Positions 43,953 through 53,276 of a stretch of DNA of 64,000 nt are shown piece after piece. Location of the stretch: positions 1,010,339 through 1,074,338 of the forward strand of contig CANLEM010000001.1 of NCBI GenBank assembly GCA_947489685.1. Direction: 5' to 3'. Numbering within the stretch: the first letter of the stretch is position 1; the number at the start of each line of letters is the position of its first letter. The translations under genes and the position numbers were made by a program. The stretch is from an uncultured Aquimarina sp. (GTDB lineage Bacteria; Bacteroidota; Bacteroidia; Flavobacteriales; Flavobacteriaceae). The notes under the pieces were generated by a model. It did no database searches. It saw only the letters and a list, made by a program, of their open reading frames with translations, and was not told the DNA's origin.

Positions 43953-46900
43953 CTAACTATGTTTTAATTTTTTTTTGTACAAAAACAACCCACTGGTTAT
44001 AATACATAAAACAACTATGCCTACTATCCAATAATACATACTATAGCTTTTACTAAATTCCATAGGAGAAGGATCTCCTACCAAATAAAAACCGCCCCAA
44101 TAAAAAGGATCACTACGATTTACATTAGCCGTACTTAAGCATGTTAGCTTAGCTTGTTGTAAAGCTTTTGCTTTATTCATACCCTCTTTAAGATTACTAT
44201 AAAAATGTTTCATTAGCTCAGGCGTGGTATGATCAGATACTTCCCAACTGCTTAATAGTAAACTCTTGGTGCCTGCATATTGAAAAGCGTTGCCTAAACT
44301 CATAATACCTTCTCCTTTTGCAATTTTTCCTGATCCGGTATTGCATGCACTTAGTACAGTAAGTTCTGCAGGAATATCAAGAGCAAAAAGTTCATGCCCG
44401 TACAAAAGGTTATCTTCTATAGTATCTTTACTTTTGGTAAACAAAAGCCTGGAGTTTTCAGGATTTTTATGATCTACTGCACCATGCATGGCCAAGTGCA
44501 AAATGTTATATTGACCCGCATTTTTCTTAAAGTTAGCCTCTATGGCCTGAGATCCATAATAATAATTGCCATTAATGATTTCTGAGATAGCCATAATCTC
44601 TTTTCTGGTTCCAGGTAGATCATCTTTTGTATTGCGCAAAGCGGCTAAGCTCATTGTTTTAGTGTCTACGATAGTAGTACTATCTGAAAAAGAAAATGCT
44701 AAACATTCTTCTTTTTTGGTAGCGTTTACATTATTTCTAGATTCAAATAGCAAGGTTGCAGAATTACCATAACTTATAGCATATTCTTTTAGTAGATATG
44801 ATAGTTTTTTTGGATCATTTGATGAGTTGTTTTTGGTAAGTAACAATTCAAAATTAAGATGCCAAAGTGGACCATCTGGGACAATGATAAGTTCATCTCC
44901 TGTAACTAGATGTTTAATAGGATAAATTAAATTGGTATATAGTTTATGAGATACCTTTTTAAAGGAGATGGTATTTTTAGAGGCAATCGCTTCTCTTAAT
45001 TGTTCGATGTTTTTGGTAAGTGTTGGTGTGGATAATGTGGTAATATTGAAATCATTTTTAGAAATCGTAAAAGCATATGAAATACTATCCGATGTAAAAA
45101 ACTCCAAAACGGTGGTACTATCACTTAATTTTTCTTGTATATTTTGTATAGAAACTATCTTGTTTTGATGTTTTAATTGATAATATTTCGGGTATTTTTT
45201 CTCAACAATTTGTATTAAAGAATCTCTTTGCCTATCAATATCAAACAAAGTACTCTCGTAAGAGTTAATTTTGGTCGTATCTGGTGTCGTATTTGATTGC
45301 GCATTTACAATCTTTGATGTATATAAAGTATGCTCTGCTTTTAATTGTTGTTCTTGATCCAAAAGGGTTGCTGGTAATCCTGCAAAGTTTTTAGCACTAG
45401 ACTCGCTTAGGAGACTTTTTAAGGTATTTGCTCGGCTTTTTTCGGCATAATAAAAAGCTTTTTCTAAAGATGGTTTGTTTTGATCCACTTTATAAAGTAA
45501 TAGTTGGGCAGCAATAGCATCTTGATATACATTTTGAGCTTGCTTAGCAAAATTGACTTTATCTCTGTACGTGTGCATGTTTTTTCTGATATTATCTATT
45601 AACGCATCAGCTTTTTTATACGTGATTATGCCGGAAGTTAATTTATCTAGATTATTACTTTCGTTATATTGATGTTGAAAGGTTTTTGCTTTTCCTTGTA
45701 AAGAGCTTAGTAATGCATTTAAATCTAAATAATTGTTAGATTCAAACTCTTGTTGTCGAGTTTTTGATTTTGTATTAGCCGATATGGCTTTGTTATAATG
45801 TTGTAGTGCTTGATTGTATTTTTTAGATTGAGCATATGCATTACCTAAATAATTATAAGTTTTTGCGGTCCTTGGATGACGTATTCCATCCGTTTGAAGT
45901 CTAATTTCTATACTTTTTTTCAAAACTTGAATAGCTTTGGAGTACTCTTTTTTTTCGCCATAAACTACACCTATTGCATCATGCATATCACTAATATAAT
46001 ATACAGGGCCCTTATATATATATGTTAAAATTTTTAAAGCATTATTATAGTGATGAAATGCTTTTTTATATTCCTTTCTTATTTTGTAAACCTCTGCCAT
46101 GTCATAGTTAGAATAGGCAGTTCTTGGATTATAAAACCCAAAAACATTTAATCTAATTTTTAAAGCTTTTTTATAATATGTTAGGGCTTCGTTATACTCC
46201 TCTTTACGTTTATACGTGTTTGCTATATTGTTATAGACTAAAGCGCTAATAGAACTGTTTTCTCCACGTGAATTTATAAATAGATTAATTGCTCTTTTGT
46301 AGTAAGATAGAGCTTTGCCATATTCACCTTTATTATAATATATAAGTCCTATGTTGTTGTATGTTCCAGCAGTGTAGGTGTGTTTTGGACCTCTGTTTTT
46401 AATGTTTATCTTGAGAGCGCTTAAGTAAAATTTTAAAGATTTATCATACTCTCCTTTTTGTTCATAAAGAATTCCTAGCTCATTATATATAACACCAGCA
46501 TGAGTATGATTCTTTCCTATTTCCGAAATTACAATCTTTAAAGCTTCTTTACTATATTTTATAGCTATATTATAATTTCCCTTATATCTATAAATAATTG
46601 CTATGCGATAATAAATATTACCTACTTCTTTATGATTTGATTTAAAGTTATTTTTAATTATTATTAAAGCTTTATTTTGAAACCCTAGGGCCTCATCAAA
46701 TTTACCAAGATGATTTAAAATATTCGCAATATGAGTATAGCAAAACCCTACTTCAGGGCTATTATCTCCAAAAACTACCTTTATTATTGCCAAGGCGTTT
46801 TGATAATATTGCAGCGCTTCTTTATTTTTTGCTAAATGGTAATAGGTTGTACCGATATCTATATAACTATCTGCTATTTTGTGATGCTTTTTACCAAAAA

Positions 46901-47474
46901 ACCTAAGTCTAATGTGTAGTGCTTGATTATAAAAAGACTGGGCTTTATCATACTTTGCGAATAGATGATAAATATTGCCAATATTATGATAGCAATCTGC
47001 CACTCTATAATCTTTTTCACCAAAAGCCGCTAATTGTATGTCTAATGCTTTTTGATAATATTCTAGAGCACTTTTAAATTGATCTTGTAGTTTAAGGCTA
47101 TGCCCTAAGCTATTATAAGAATAAGCTGTTTCGGGATGATTCTCTCCAAAAATATCTTGCCGTAAAGCAAGTGATTTTTTGGCATAGGTTAATGCCTGGT
47201 TTAAATTATAATTTTTTCGGTGAGCCTCTGCAATTTTATCATAAGCGTCGGCAACACGGTTTTGATAATTTGCTTTCTCATAAACAGGGATTGCCTTCTC
47301 AAAAACAGTAACAGCACTATCCATTTTCCAATCTGCCAATAATATCTCGGCTCTAATAAAATGTTTTGATCCTATTATAGTATCAGTACGTATTTGCGCG
47401 CTACTATTTTGATAAGATAGTAGATAGAGCAAACACAAAGCTTTGATCAGAAATGTTGGGGGGGCGCATTTCAT
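43953..47474 (-). CDS. Secreted, membrane-anchored TPR-CHAT (caspase-like) protein
   Basis: The 1173-residue protein has a signal peptide (FLIKALCLLYLLSYQNSSAQ). Twelve consecutive tetratricopeptide repeats of 42 residues follow at about residues 60-565; each contains a YxxIGxxY-like first helix and an ALxYYxKAL-like second helix. A linker region (565-850) precedes a CHAT domain (850-1120). The CHAT catalytic pair is present: His997 in HLAMHGAVDH and Cys1044 in LSACNTGSG. A hydrophobic helix (about 1146-1166, YWIVGIVVLCIITSGLFLY) is followed by KKKLKHS. The body is therefore likely periplasmic with a C-terminal inner-membrane anchor. CHAT proteins are caspase-like peptidases or inactive relatives; the substrate is unknown. 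The gene is monocistronic and convergent with apbE. Confidence 0.9.
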   Translation of the reverse strand: MKCAPPTFLIKALCLLYLLSYQNSSAQIRTDTIIGSKHFIRAEILLADWKMDSAVTVFEKAIPVYEKANYQNRVADAYDKIAEAHRKNYNLNQALTYAKKSLALRQDIFGENHPETAYSYNSLGHSLKLQDQFKSALEYYQKALDIQLAAFGEKDYRVADCYHNIGNIYHLFAKYDKAQSFYNQALHIRLRFFGKKHHKIADSYIDIGTTYYHLAKNKEALQYYQNALAIIKVVFGDNSPEVGFCYTHIANILNHLGKFDEALGFQNKALIIIKNNFKSNHKEVGNIYYRIAIIYRYKGNYNIAIKYSKEALKIVISEIGKNHTHAGVIYNELGILYEQKGEYDKSLKFYLSALKINIKNRGPKHTYTAGTYNNIGLIYYNKGEYGKALSYYKRAINLFINSRGENSSISALVYNNIANTYKRKEEYNEALTYYKKALKIRLNVFGFYNPRTAYSNYDMAEVYKIRKEYKKAFHHYNNALKILTYIYKGPVYYISDMHDAIGVVYGEKKEYSKAIQVLKKSIEIRLQTDGIRHPRTAKTYNYLGNAYAQSKKYNQALQHYNKAISANTKSKTRQQEFESNNYLDLNALLSSLQGKAKTFQHQYNESNNLDKLTSGIITYKKADALIDNIRKNMHTYRDKVNFAKQAQNVYQDAIAAQLLLYKVDQNKPSLEKAFYYAEKSRANTLKSLLSESSAKNFAGLPATLLDQEQQLKAEHTLYTSKIVNAQSNTTPDTTKINSYESTLFDIDRQRDSLIQIVEKKYPKYYQLKHQNKIVSIQNIQEKLSDSTTVLEFFTSDSISYAFTISKNDFNITTLSTPTLTKNIEQLREAIASKNTISFKKVSHKLYTNLIYPIKHLVTGDELIIVPDGPLWHLNFELLLTKNNSSNDPKKLSYLLKEYAISYGNSATLLFESRNNVNATKKEECLAFSFSDSTTIVDTKTMSLAALRNTKDDLPGTRKEIMAISEIINGNYYYGSQAIEANFKKNAGQYNILHLAMHGAVDHKNPENSRLLFTKSKDTIEDNLLYGHELFALDIPAELTVLSACNTGSGKIAKGEGIMSLGNAFQYAGTKSLLLSSWEVSDHTTPELMKHFYSNLKEGMNKAKALQQAKLTCLSTANVNRSDPFYWGGFYLVGDPSPMEFSKSYSMYYWIVGIVVLCIITSGLFLYKKKLKHS

Positions 47475-47644
47475 ATGCCTGTAAATAAGGTTTTAAGAAT
47501 TTTTGCAATCACCACGGTATAAAATTAGATACTTCCTTTATTGTTAATAGCAAAGATCGTAAAAATGTTACCACTAATTTGCAGATTAGTATGCTTGATA
47601 CGCTATTTTAACAATCTTACTATATGCATTACATACAGCAAGCT

Positions 47645-48148
47645 TCAAAAGCGTAGACCTCCTTTTTTCTTAAAATGAGAAGCATTAATTGTCTCGCCGG
47701 CAATAGTCGTGGTATCCCAATCTTGAGTGATTTTCCATTGCCCATTGATTTTTTGTAATACAATATGAAATTGGCCGTAACTATATTCAGTTTTTCCGTC
47801 GGTAGTAAACCCAATACGATAAAATCCTACTTCGTAGGATGTAGTTTCATTTGTTTTTCTATCATCAAACCAAAAATCTAAACTAATCGCAGTCCCTTTT
47901 TCTTTCATAGAGGCAAACCGTTTTATATTTCCTTCTTTAAAAACATTTTTGGTATCAATCTTTTCTGGAGTAACACGTAATACATCAGTTGCATATGTAG
48001 CATTTAAAGCCTCTGCATCTATGGTTTCGAATGCCTTTTGGAAGGGCTTCCAAACTGTTTGATCTATTTCTTTTTGGATAATGTCGGTACTGGTTTGTGC
48101 ATGCATTGGCATTATGGCTAATGCAAATAAGAGATATAGAAATTTCAT
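47645..48148 (-). CDS. Secreted NTF2-like (DUF4440/SnoaL-like) protein
   Basis: The 167-residue protein has a signal peptide (MKFLYLLFALAIMPMHAQ) and an NTF2-like cone fold pattern: IDQTVWKPFQKAFETIDAEA, LNATYATDVLRVTP and QFHIVLQKINGQWKITQDWD. Such domains bind small molecules or act as enzymes; no active-site residue can be assigned. It lies 21 nt after the methyltransferase gene on the same strand. Confidence 0.8.
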   Translation of the reverse strand: MKFLYLLFALAIMPMHAQTSTDIIQKEIDQTVWKPFQKAFETIDAEALNATYATDVLRVTPEKIDTKNVFKEGNIKRFASMKEKGTAISLDFWFDDRKTNETTSYEVGFYRIGFTTDGKTEYSYGQFHIVLQKINGQWKITQDWDTTTIAGETINASHFKKKGGLRF

Positions 48149-48169
48149 ATGCTTTATTTTAAAATATAA

Positions 48170-48937
48170 TTAATACTTTCTGCACACCGGTAAAATTTCT
48201 CCTGGTGCCAGTCTATACAAATCTACTTCTTTAGAAGAGAGTATCGTGGTGTAGTCAATTTCATCAACTGCAAAACCAATAGTTCTAAGCTTTTCAAAAT
48301 AATCTCGCCCATAAACACGTACATGATCGTATTGCCCAAATATCTTGGCTCTTTCTTTTGGGTCAGTTATAGTATCATCTTCAAAAGTAACCTCTCGATT
48401 AAGATCTTGTGGGATCTGTAAAATAGCCATTCCGCCAGGTTTCAAAACTCTATATAGCTCTTGCATTGCTTTGATGTCATTAGGTATATGTTCTAATACA
48501 TGATTACAAAAAATAACATCGTACTGATTATCCTGAAAAGGAAGGTTGCAAATATCTGCTTTGATATCAGCTAGAGGCGAATTAAGATCTGTTGTGGTGT
48601 AATCAAGATGAGATAATTTTCTAAACCTTTTGTAAAAAGCCTGCTCGGGAGCAAAGTGCAATACTTTTGCTGGGGCCGAGAAAAAATTAGTTTCATACTT
48701 AAGATATAACCATAGCAACCTATGGCGCTCCAAGGATAGAGTAGAGGGAGAGAGAACATTATCCCGCTGTGTGCCATATCCATAAGGTAAAAATTTGGAA
48801 AAACTTTTACCATCTATAGGATCGGTATATTTGTTTCCTCTTAAAAAAAGAGCAATTACAGGTCGTGCCAGATAGCTTAAACGAATAAGTAAAGGCCTCG
48901 GAATTGTGTTTAATATAAGTTTAAAAAGTTTTTTCAT
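48170..48937 (-). CDS. Class I SAM-dependent methyltransferase
   Basis: Started at MKKLFKLILNTIPRPLLIRL, this is a 255-residue protein; an upstream Met 8 codons earlier is possible. The SAM motifs are VLHFAPEQAFYKRFRK (motif I in a variant form), DICNLPFQDNQYDVIFCNHV and ELYRVLKPGGMAILQIPQDL. The N-terminal part has a basic, partly hydrophobic helix that could touch the membrane. The substrate is unknown. It lies 46 nt after map on the same strand, so they are probably in one operon. Confidence 0.88.
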   Translation of the reverse strand: MKKLFKLILNTIPRPLLIRLSYLARPVIALFLRGNKYTDPIDGKSFSKFLPYGYGTQRDNVLSPSTLSLERHRLLWLYLKYETNFFSAPAKVLHFAPEQAFYKRFRKLSHLDYTTTDLNSPLADIKADICNLPFQDNQYDVIFCNHVLEHIPNDIKAMQELYRVLKPGGMAILQIPQDLNREVTFEDDTITDPKERAKIFGQYDHVRVYGRDYFEKLRTIGFAVDEIDYTTILSSKEVDLYRLAPGEILPVCRKY

Positions 48938-48983
48938 CCTGAAAAGCTGTGCAAGCCTCAATTTTTAAATAGGAAGTGATATT

Positions 48984-49802
48984 TTAAACCGTTAATACCT
49001 CTTGTCTAAAAGCATCTTCTTCGTCAGATTCGATACCCAGAGCCTGATAAATATATTTAAAAGTAGAAAGTATTTCTGGTTTGCCATCTACAATAGCTAC
49101 ATCATGCTCAAAATGCGCACTTGGTTTTCCGTCGGCGGTAAGAATGGTCCAACCATCTCTTAACTGTTTAATACGATGCGTGCCCATGTTGGTCATAGGC
49201 TCGATAGCTACTACCATTCCTTCGATAAACTTTTTACCTCTTCCACGGCGACCATAGTTTGGCATTTCTGGATCTTCATGCATTTTACGCCCCAGACCAT
49301 GACCTACTAATTCTCGAACAACACCATATCCCGCAGCTTCGGTATATTTCTGAATGGCATACCCAACATCTCCTACACGGTTTCCAACCTTAAGCTCTGC
49401 AATACCCACATATAGAGATTCTTTGGTGATCTTCAGTAATCGTTGAACATCTTCAGATACTTCTCCGACAGGAAATGTATAGGCGTGATCCCCATAAAAA
49501 TCGTTTTTAATAGCTCCACAATCGATAGAGATTATATCGCCTTCTTCAAGAGGAGTATTATTAGGAATCCCATGCACGACTTGTGCGTTAGGACTCATAC
49601 ATAGCGTATTTGGGAAATCGTACAACCCCAAAAAACCAGGAATTGCACCATGATCTCTGATAAATTCTTCGGCAAGTTTATCCAAATGTAAAGTAGTTAC
49701 TCCGGGTTTAACCTCTTTGGCTAACATACCCAATGTTTTGGACACAACTAATGCACTCTCGCGCATTAATTCAATTTCTTCTCTTGTTTTAGTAATAATC
49801 AT
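48984..49802 (-). CDS. map: Methionine aminopeptidase, type I
   Basis: MetAP removes the initiator methionine from new proteins. The 272-residue protein has the pita-bread fold with the metal ligands in ISIDCGAIKNDFYGDHAYTF, VGHGLGRKMHEDPEMPNY, VVAIEPMTNMG and SAHFEHDVAIVDG. The start MIITKTREEIELMRESA is the family start. It is upstream of the methyltransferase gene. Confidence 0.98.
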   Translation of the reverse strand: MIITKTREEIELMRESALVVSKTLGMLAKEVKPGVTTLHLDKLAEEFIRDHGAIPGFLGLYDFPNTLCMSPNAQVVHGIPNNTPLEEGDIISIDCGAIKNDFYGDHAYTFPVGEVSEDVQRLLKITKESLYVGIAELKVGNRVGDVGYAIQKYTEAAGYGVVRELVGHGLGRKMHEDPEMPNYGRRGRGKKFIEGMVVAIEPMTNMGTHRIKQLRDGWTILTADGKPSAHFEHDVAIVDGKPEILSTFKYIYQALGIESDEEDAFRQEVLTV

Positions 49803-49834
49803 AAGCTCGTGAACAATTCCGTATTAAAAGAAGG

Positions 49835-49842
49835 CAAATTTA
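49835..49842 (-). promoter_or_regulatory. Candidate -7 box of map (TAAATTTG)
   Basis: TAAATTTG on the minus strand fits TAnnTTTG, 33 nt before the map start. No TTTG at the usual -33 spacing. Confidence 0.4.
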
Positions 49843-49905
49843 CAAAGAATATTATGATACATCTAATAGATGTAATTTAATCCTGTTCATAAAAATAAAT
49901 GCGAT

Positions 49906-51423
49906 CTATTTTACCAAAGAGTACTGTGTCATAGCATCGGGCTGATCGACTCCAATAAGGTGTAAGATCGTAGGAGCGATATCTCCTAACACTCCATCTC
50001 TTACCTTTATTTGATCGTTATCTATTAAGATAAACGGAACAGGATTAGTGGTGTGTGCAGTATGCGGCGAACCATCTGGGTTAATCATAGTCTCACAATT
50101 ACCATGGTCAGCAATCAGTATAGTAGTATATCCATGGTCAAGCCCGGTTGTTACTACATCCTTTACACATTCATCAACTGCTTCGCAAGCTTTAATGGCA
50201 GCATCCATAATTCCTGTATGACCTACCATATCTCCATTAGCAAAATTTAAACATACAAAATCTGCTTCTCCTTTTTGCAATTCGGGAACTAGAGCATCTC
50301 TTAATTCAAAAGCACTCATTTCAGGTTGTAAATCGTATGTAGCTACTTTGGGCGAGTTTCTTAAAATCCTGGATTCGCCATCAAAAGGTTCTTCCTGACC
50401 TCCCGAAAAGAAAAAAGTAACGTGTGGATATTTCTCTGTTTCTGCAATTCGAATTTGAGTTTTACCAGCTTCAGATAATACTTGTCCTAAAGTTTCGGTT
50501 ATATTCTCTTTGTCATATACTACATGAATCCCTTTAAAAGTATCATCATAATTAGTCATAGTAACATAATACAAAGGAAGTTTATGTGTATTATATTCGG
50601 GCATATCATGTTGAGATAACATCTCTGTTAATTCTCTCCCTCTATCTGTTCTAAAATTGAAGAAAATTACAACATCGTCTTCCTGTATTGTGGCTACAGC
50701 ACTATTATTTTCTTGAATTACAATAGGTTTGATAAACTCGTCGGTAATATCATTGTCATAACTTGCTTGGATACTTTCTGTTGCATTATTGCTAGGTTTT
50801 CCAGTACCATTAACCAAAAGGTCATAAGCCAGTTGTACACGTTCCCATCGTTTATCTCTATCCATGGCATAATAGCGACCAATAATAGAAGCTATTTTAC
50901 CAGTGGTTTTATTCATGTGTTTTTGAATATTTTCGATATGTCCTTTTCCAGATTTTGGATCCACATCACGACCATCTGTAAAAGCGTGCAAAAACACATT
51001 TTCTAATTTGTTGGCATGTGCAGCGTCTAGTAATCCTTTAATATGATTAATATGCGAATGCACACCGCCATCACTTACCAGACCTAATAAATGAATATTT
51101 TTATTATTTTCTTTGGCATATTTGAAAGCTTCAATAAGTGCTGATTCATCTTTTAATGTATTTTTTTCGACTGCCATATTAATTTTGGCAAGATCTTGAT
51201 ATACAATTCTACCTGCGCCCAAATTCATATGTCCTACCTCGCTATTTCCCATTTGTCCATCAGGCAAGCCTACATGAAGACCATCTGTACGTAAAGAGGC
51301 ATTTGGATAGGCAGTATATAAATTATCTATAAAAGGAGTCTTGGCATGATCAATAGCTGATACTTTAGGATCTGGCGATGTTCCCCATCCATCGAGTATC
51401 ATCAAAATAACTTTCTTATTCAT
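49906..51423 (-). CDS. gpmI: 2,3-bisphosphoglycerate-independent phosphoglycerate mutase
   Basis: This manganese-dependent enzyme interconverts 3- and 2-phosphoglycerate in glycolysis. The 505-residue protein has the alkaline-phosphatase-like domain with the N-terminal ILMILDGWGTSPD, the phosphorylated serine in DGQMGNSEVGHMNLGAG, SDGGVHSHINHIKG, FTDGRDVDPKSG, RYYAMDRDKRWER and the metal ligands in NFANGDMVGHTG and ILIADHGNCETM. A very good Bacteroidota promoter lies 67-98 nt upstream. Confidence 0.98.
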   Translation of the reverse strand: MNKKVILMILDGWGTSPDPKVSAIDHAKTPFIDNLYTAYPNASLRTDGLHVGLPDGQMGNSEVGHMNLGAGRIVYQDLAKINMAVEKNTLKDESALIEAFKYAKENNKNIHLLGLVSDGGVHSHINHIKGLLDAAHANKLENVFLHAFTDGRDVDPKSGKGHIENIQKHMNKTTGKIASIIGRYYAMDRDKRWERVQLAYDLLVNGTGKPSNNATESIQASYDNDITDEFIKPIVIQENNSAVATIQEDDVVIFFNFRTDRGRELTEMLSQHDMPEYNTHKLPLYYVTMTNYDDTFKGIHVVYDKENITETLGQVLSEAGKTQIRIAETEKYPHVTFFFSGGQEEPFDGESRILRNSPKVATYDLQPEMSAFELRDALVPELQKGEADFVCLNFANGDMVGHTGIMDAAIKACEAVDECVKDVVTTGLDHGYTTILIADHGNCETMINPDGSPHTAHTTNPVPFILIDNDQIKVRDGVLGDIAPTILHLIGVDQPDAMTQYSLVK

Positions 51424-51489
51424 GTGGCATTTAATTTAAGCTTCGGTTGGTTTCTTTTGGTTAAAATTTTTTTGAAAATAGACAAGAGA

Positions 51490-51521
51490 CAAAGTTACAA
51501 CATCACTAACAAGTACACAAA
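51490..51521 (-). promoter_or_regulatory. Promoter of gpmI with -33 and -7 boxes
   Basis: On the minus strand TTTG (51521-51518) is followed after 20 nt by TAACTTTG (51497-51490). This is the best match in the window to the TTTG-N19-21-TAnnTTTG consensus. The gpmI start is about 66 nt downstream. Confidence 0.75.
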
Positions 51522-51908
51522 AACTAAAAGTTATTCATTAGTGATTTAAACCTTTTGTGAAGATTACTTATAGCCCCTTTTTTGTGAAAGTATTAACGAA
51601 TTTGTATGCAGAAGGTTAAAAGTAGGTTATTCTTAGTATTACCACTCTTTTTATACAGATAATATAATTCATTTGCCATAGTAAAAAAATAGTGAAATAG
51701 AGAAATCAAGGATGTGTTAAAAAGAGTAATGTGATTCTGGACAACACTTTTTTAAATAGCTGAAAATAAGATTATTATAGTTTAACGATCTTGATATTAT
51801 GTTGACCAAAGGTTAATATTATGTTATTTACGCTTTTATATGTAACAAATGACCTAGATAAGAGGTCTTATTAATTATAAATCAATTTTTAACTTAAATT
51901 CATTCATC
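51522..51908. other. Intergenic region between gpmI and the ankyrin gene
   Basis: This stretch of about 390 nt is AT-rich and holds no convincing ORF, RNA gene or long repeat. It must contain the promoter of the ankyrin gene, but I find no exact TAnnTTTG in the last 100 nt. Confidence 0.6.
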
Positions 51909-52289
51909 ATGAAAAAAACGTTTTTATTTACCTTAATGGTAGTATTTATCTCTACAATGAGTTTTGCTACAGAAGCTAATACTACAAATGACACTAACGA
52001 GTTCGAAACTGTAATACCGCAAACCAGCCCATTTTGCATGGCGATTGTAAAGGGTGATACTGATACTGTAAAAAAACTGATTGAACTTGGAACTGATGTT
52101 AATCAAAAATCGAATGGGATGACCCCATTAATGTATGCAGCGCGCTATAACAAAGTGGATATCATCAAGCTACTTGTAAAAAAGGGAGCAAAAATTAAGG
52201 CTAGAAATGATAAGGGATATACTGCATTGAAGTTTGCTAAACTATCAAATGCAAAAGAAGCAATTGCTATTCTTGAGGAGTTATCCTAG
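51909..52289 (+). CDS. Secreted ankyrin-repeat protein
   Basis: The 126-residue protein has a signal peptide (MKKTFLFTLMVVFISTMSFA), a short Thr/Asn-rich stretch and about two and a half ankyrin repeats. They include FCMAIVKGDTDTVKKLIELG, TDVNQKSNGMTPLMYAARYN and KVDIIKLLVKKGAKIKARND followed by KGYTALKFAKLS. It is probably a small periplasmic interaction module; its partner is unknown. The gene stands alone and shares a terminator with the convergent M48 gene. Confidence 0.9.
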   Translation: MKKTFLFTLMVVFISTMSFATEANTTNDTNEFETVIPQTSPFCMAIVKGDTDTVKKLIELGTDVNQKSNGMTPLMYAARYNKVDIIKLLVKKGAKIKARNDKGYTALKFAKLSNAKEAIAILEELS

Positions 52290-52306
52290 ACAATAACAAT
52301 TGAAAT

Positions 52307-52350
52307 AAAAAATCCGGTATGCAGCTAATCACCTGTATACCGGATTTTTT
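52307..52350. terminator. Bidirectional terminator between ankyrin and M48 genes
   Basis: A 14-bp stem AAAAAATCCGGTAT/ATACCGGATTTTTT with a 16-nt loop lies between convergent stop codons. Confidence 0.88.
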
Positions 52351-52355
52351 ATGAC

Positions 52356-53120
52356 TTATTTTCTATACTCTCGTATGGCCTCTTTTATTTTTTCTATCCT
52401 ATTTTCGGGATCTGGATGTGTACTCTGAAACTCTGGAGTACGATTAGGTCCTGCTGCTGCTTTTAATATTTTCATTACACCAATCATTTCCTCGGGATTA
52501 TATCCAGAATTAATCATAAACAAAATCCCTAGTTTATCACTTTCTAGTTCATCATCACGGCCATTGCCCAAAAGTATATTTTGGCCGATACCATTTACCA
52601 AACCTCCTATGTCTGCACCAACCGATGCACCAGTAGAGATTGTTTTCCAGAAATCATGTTCGGCAATCCTCTCGGCAGAATGTCGCCCGAGTACATGACC
52701 GATTTCATGACCCAAAACACCCGCTACCTGATCTTCATTCTCCAATTTGGATAATAGGGCATAAGTAATAAATATCTGCCCACCAGGCAAGGCAAAGGCA
52801 TTAATTGCATTAGGGTCCGCAAGTAAATGAAATTCATATTTATATGGTGTTTGCTTGGCCATACTCGAGTTAACCAATTTATTACCTACCATATCAATAT
52901 AACTTTGTAATTTTTGATCTGGATATAACCCTCCATGCTGTTCGGCCATTGCAGGGGCACTTTGTAGGCCAATTGCAATTTCCTGATCACTAGTCATATT
53001 AATATTTTGTACTCTATCGGTATAAGGGTTTAAAGTTTTGTTATTACATTTTTTAATAAATGCAAAAGCAACAATTGCCAAACCAATAAGTATCCTAATT
53101 TTAAGGCCACCGCGTCTCAT
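52356..53120 (-). CDS. M48-family zinc metallopeptidase
   Basis: The 254-residue protein has an N-terminal hydrophobic segment (ILIGLAIVAFAFI), then a peptidase M48 domain with the zinc motif HEIGH in VLGHEIGHVLGRHSAERIAE. The downstream glutamate region is DDELESDKLGILFMINSGYN. ALPGGQIFITYALLSKLENE is a family signature. Proteins of this type (BepA/LoiP-like) act in the periplasm on misfolded outer-membrane proteins; that role is inferred. An inverted repeat lies upstream. Confidence 0.93.
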   Translation of the reverse strand: MRRGGLKIRILIGLAIVAFAFIKKCNNKTLNPYTDRVQNINMTSDQEIAIGLQSAPAMAEQHGGLYPDQKLQSYIDMVGNKLVNSSMAKQTPYKYEFHLLADPNAINAFALPGGQIFITYALLSKLENEDQVAGVLGHEIGHVLGRHSAERIAEHDFWKTISTGASVGADIGGLVNGIGQNILLGNGRDDELESDKLGILFMINSGYNPEEMIGVMKILKAAAGPNRTPEFQSTHPDPENRIEKIKEAIREYRK

Positions 53121-53162
53121 TAGAAATGTTTTTGATTAAAACTTAAAGTTAATAAATATAAA

Positions 53163-53209
53163 AGTTGCTTACTAATAAAATGTTAAAAAACACTTTTTAG
53201 TAAGCAACT
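53163..53209. repeat. 13-bp perfect inverted repeat (21-nt loop)
   Basis: AGTTGCTTACTAA (53163-53175) and TTAGTAAGCAACT (53197-53209) are exact inverted copies. It lies between the CAP and M48 genes, both on the minus strand. It may be a terminator for the CAP gene, since T-rich DNA follows on the minus strand, or a leader structure of the M48 mRNA. Confidence 0.6.
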
Positions 53210-53221
53210 ACTAGAGGTTTT

Positions 53222-53237
53222 GTTCTGTTTACAGAAC
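53222..53237. promoter_or_regulatory. 16-bp palindrome GTTCTGT-TT-ACAGAAC
   Basis: The two 7-bp arms are perfectly complementary around TT. It lies 40-55 nt after the CAP stop codon and about 100 nt before the M48 start. It could be an operator or a short hairpin. Confidence 0.4.
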
Positions 53238-53276
53238 GTGAATAGTGCTAACCTAGCAGCGTTGAGTTTGCATAGT

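Noticed and set aside
43953..47474. CHAT-gasdermin style defence system
   Set aside because: No gasdermin-like, nuclease or other effector gene lies beside it, and the protein carries a signal peptide.
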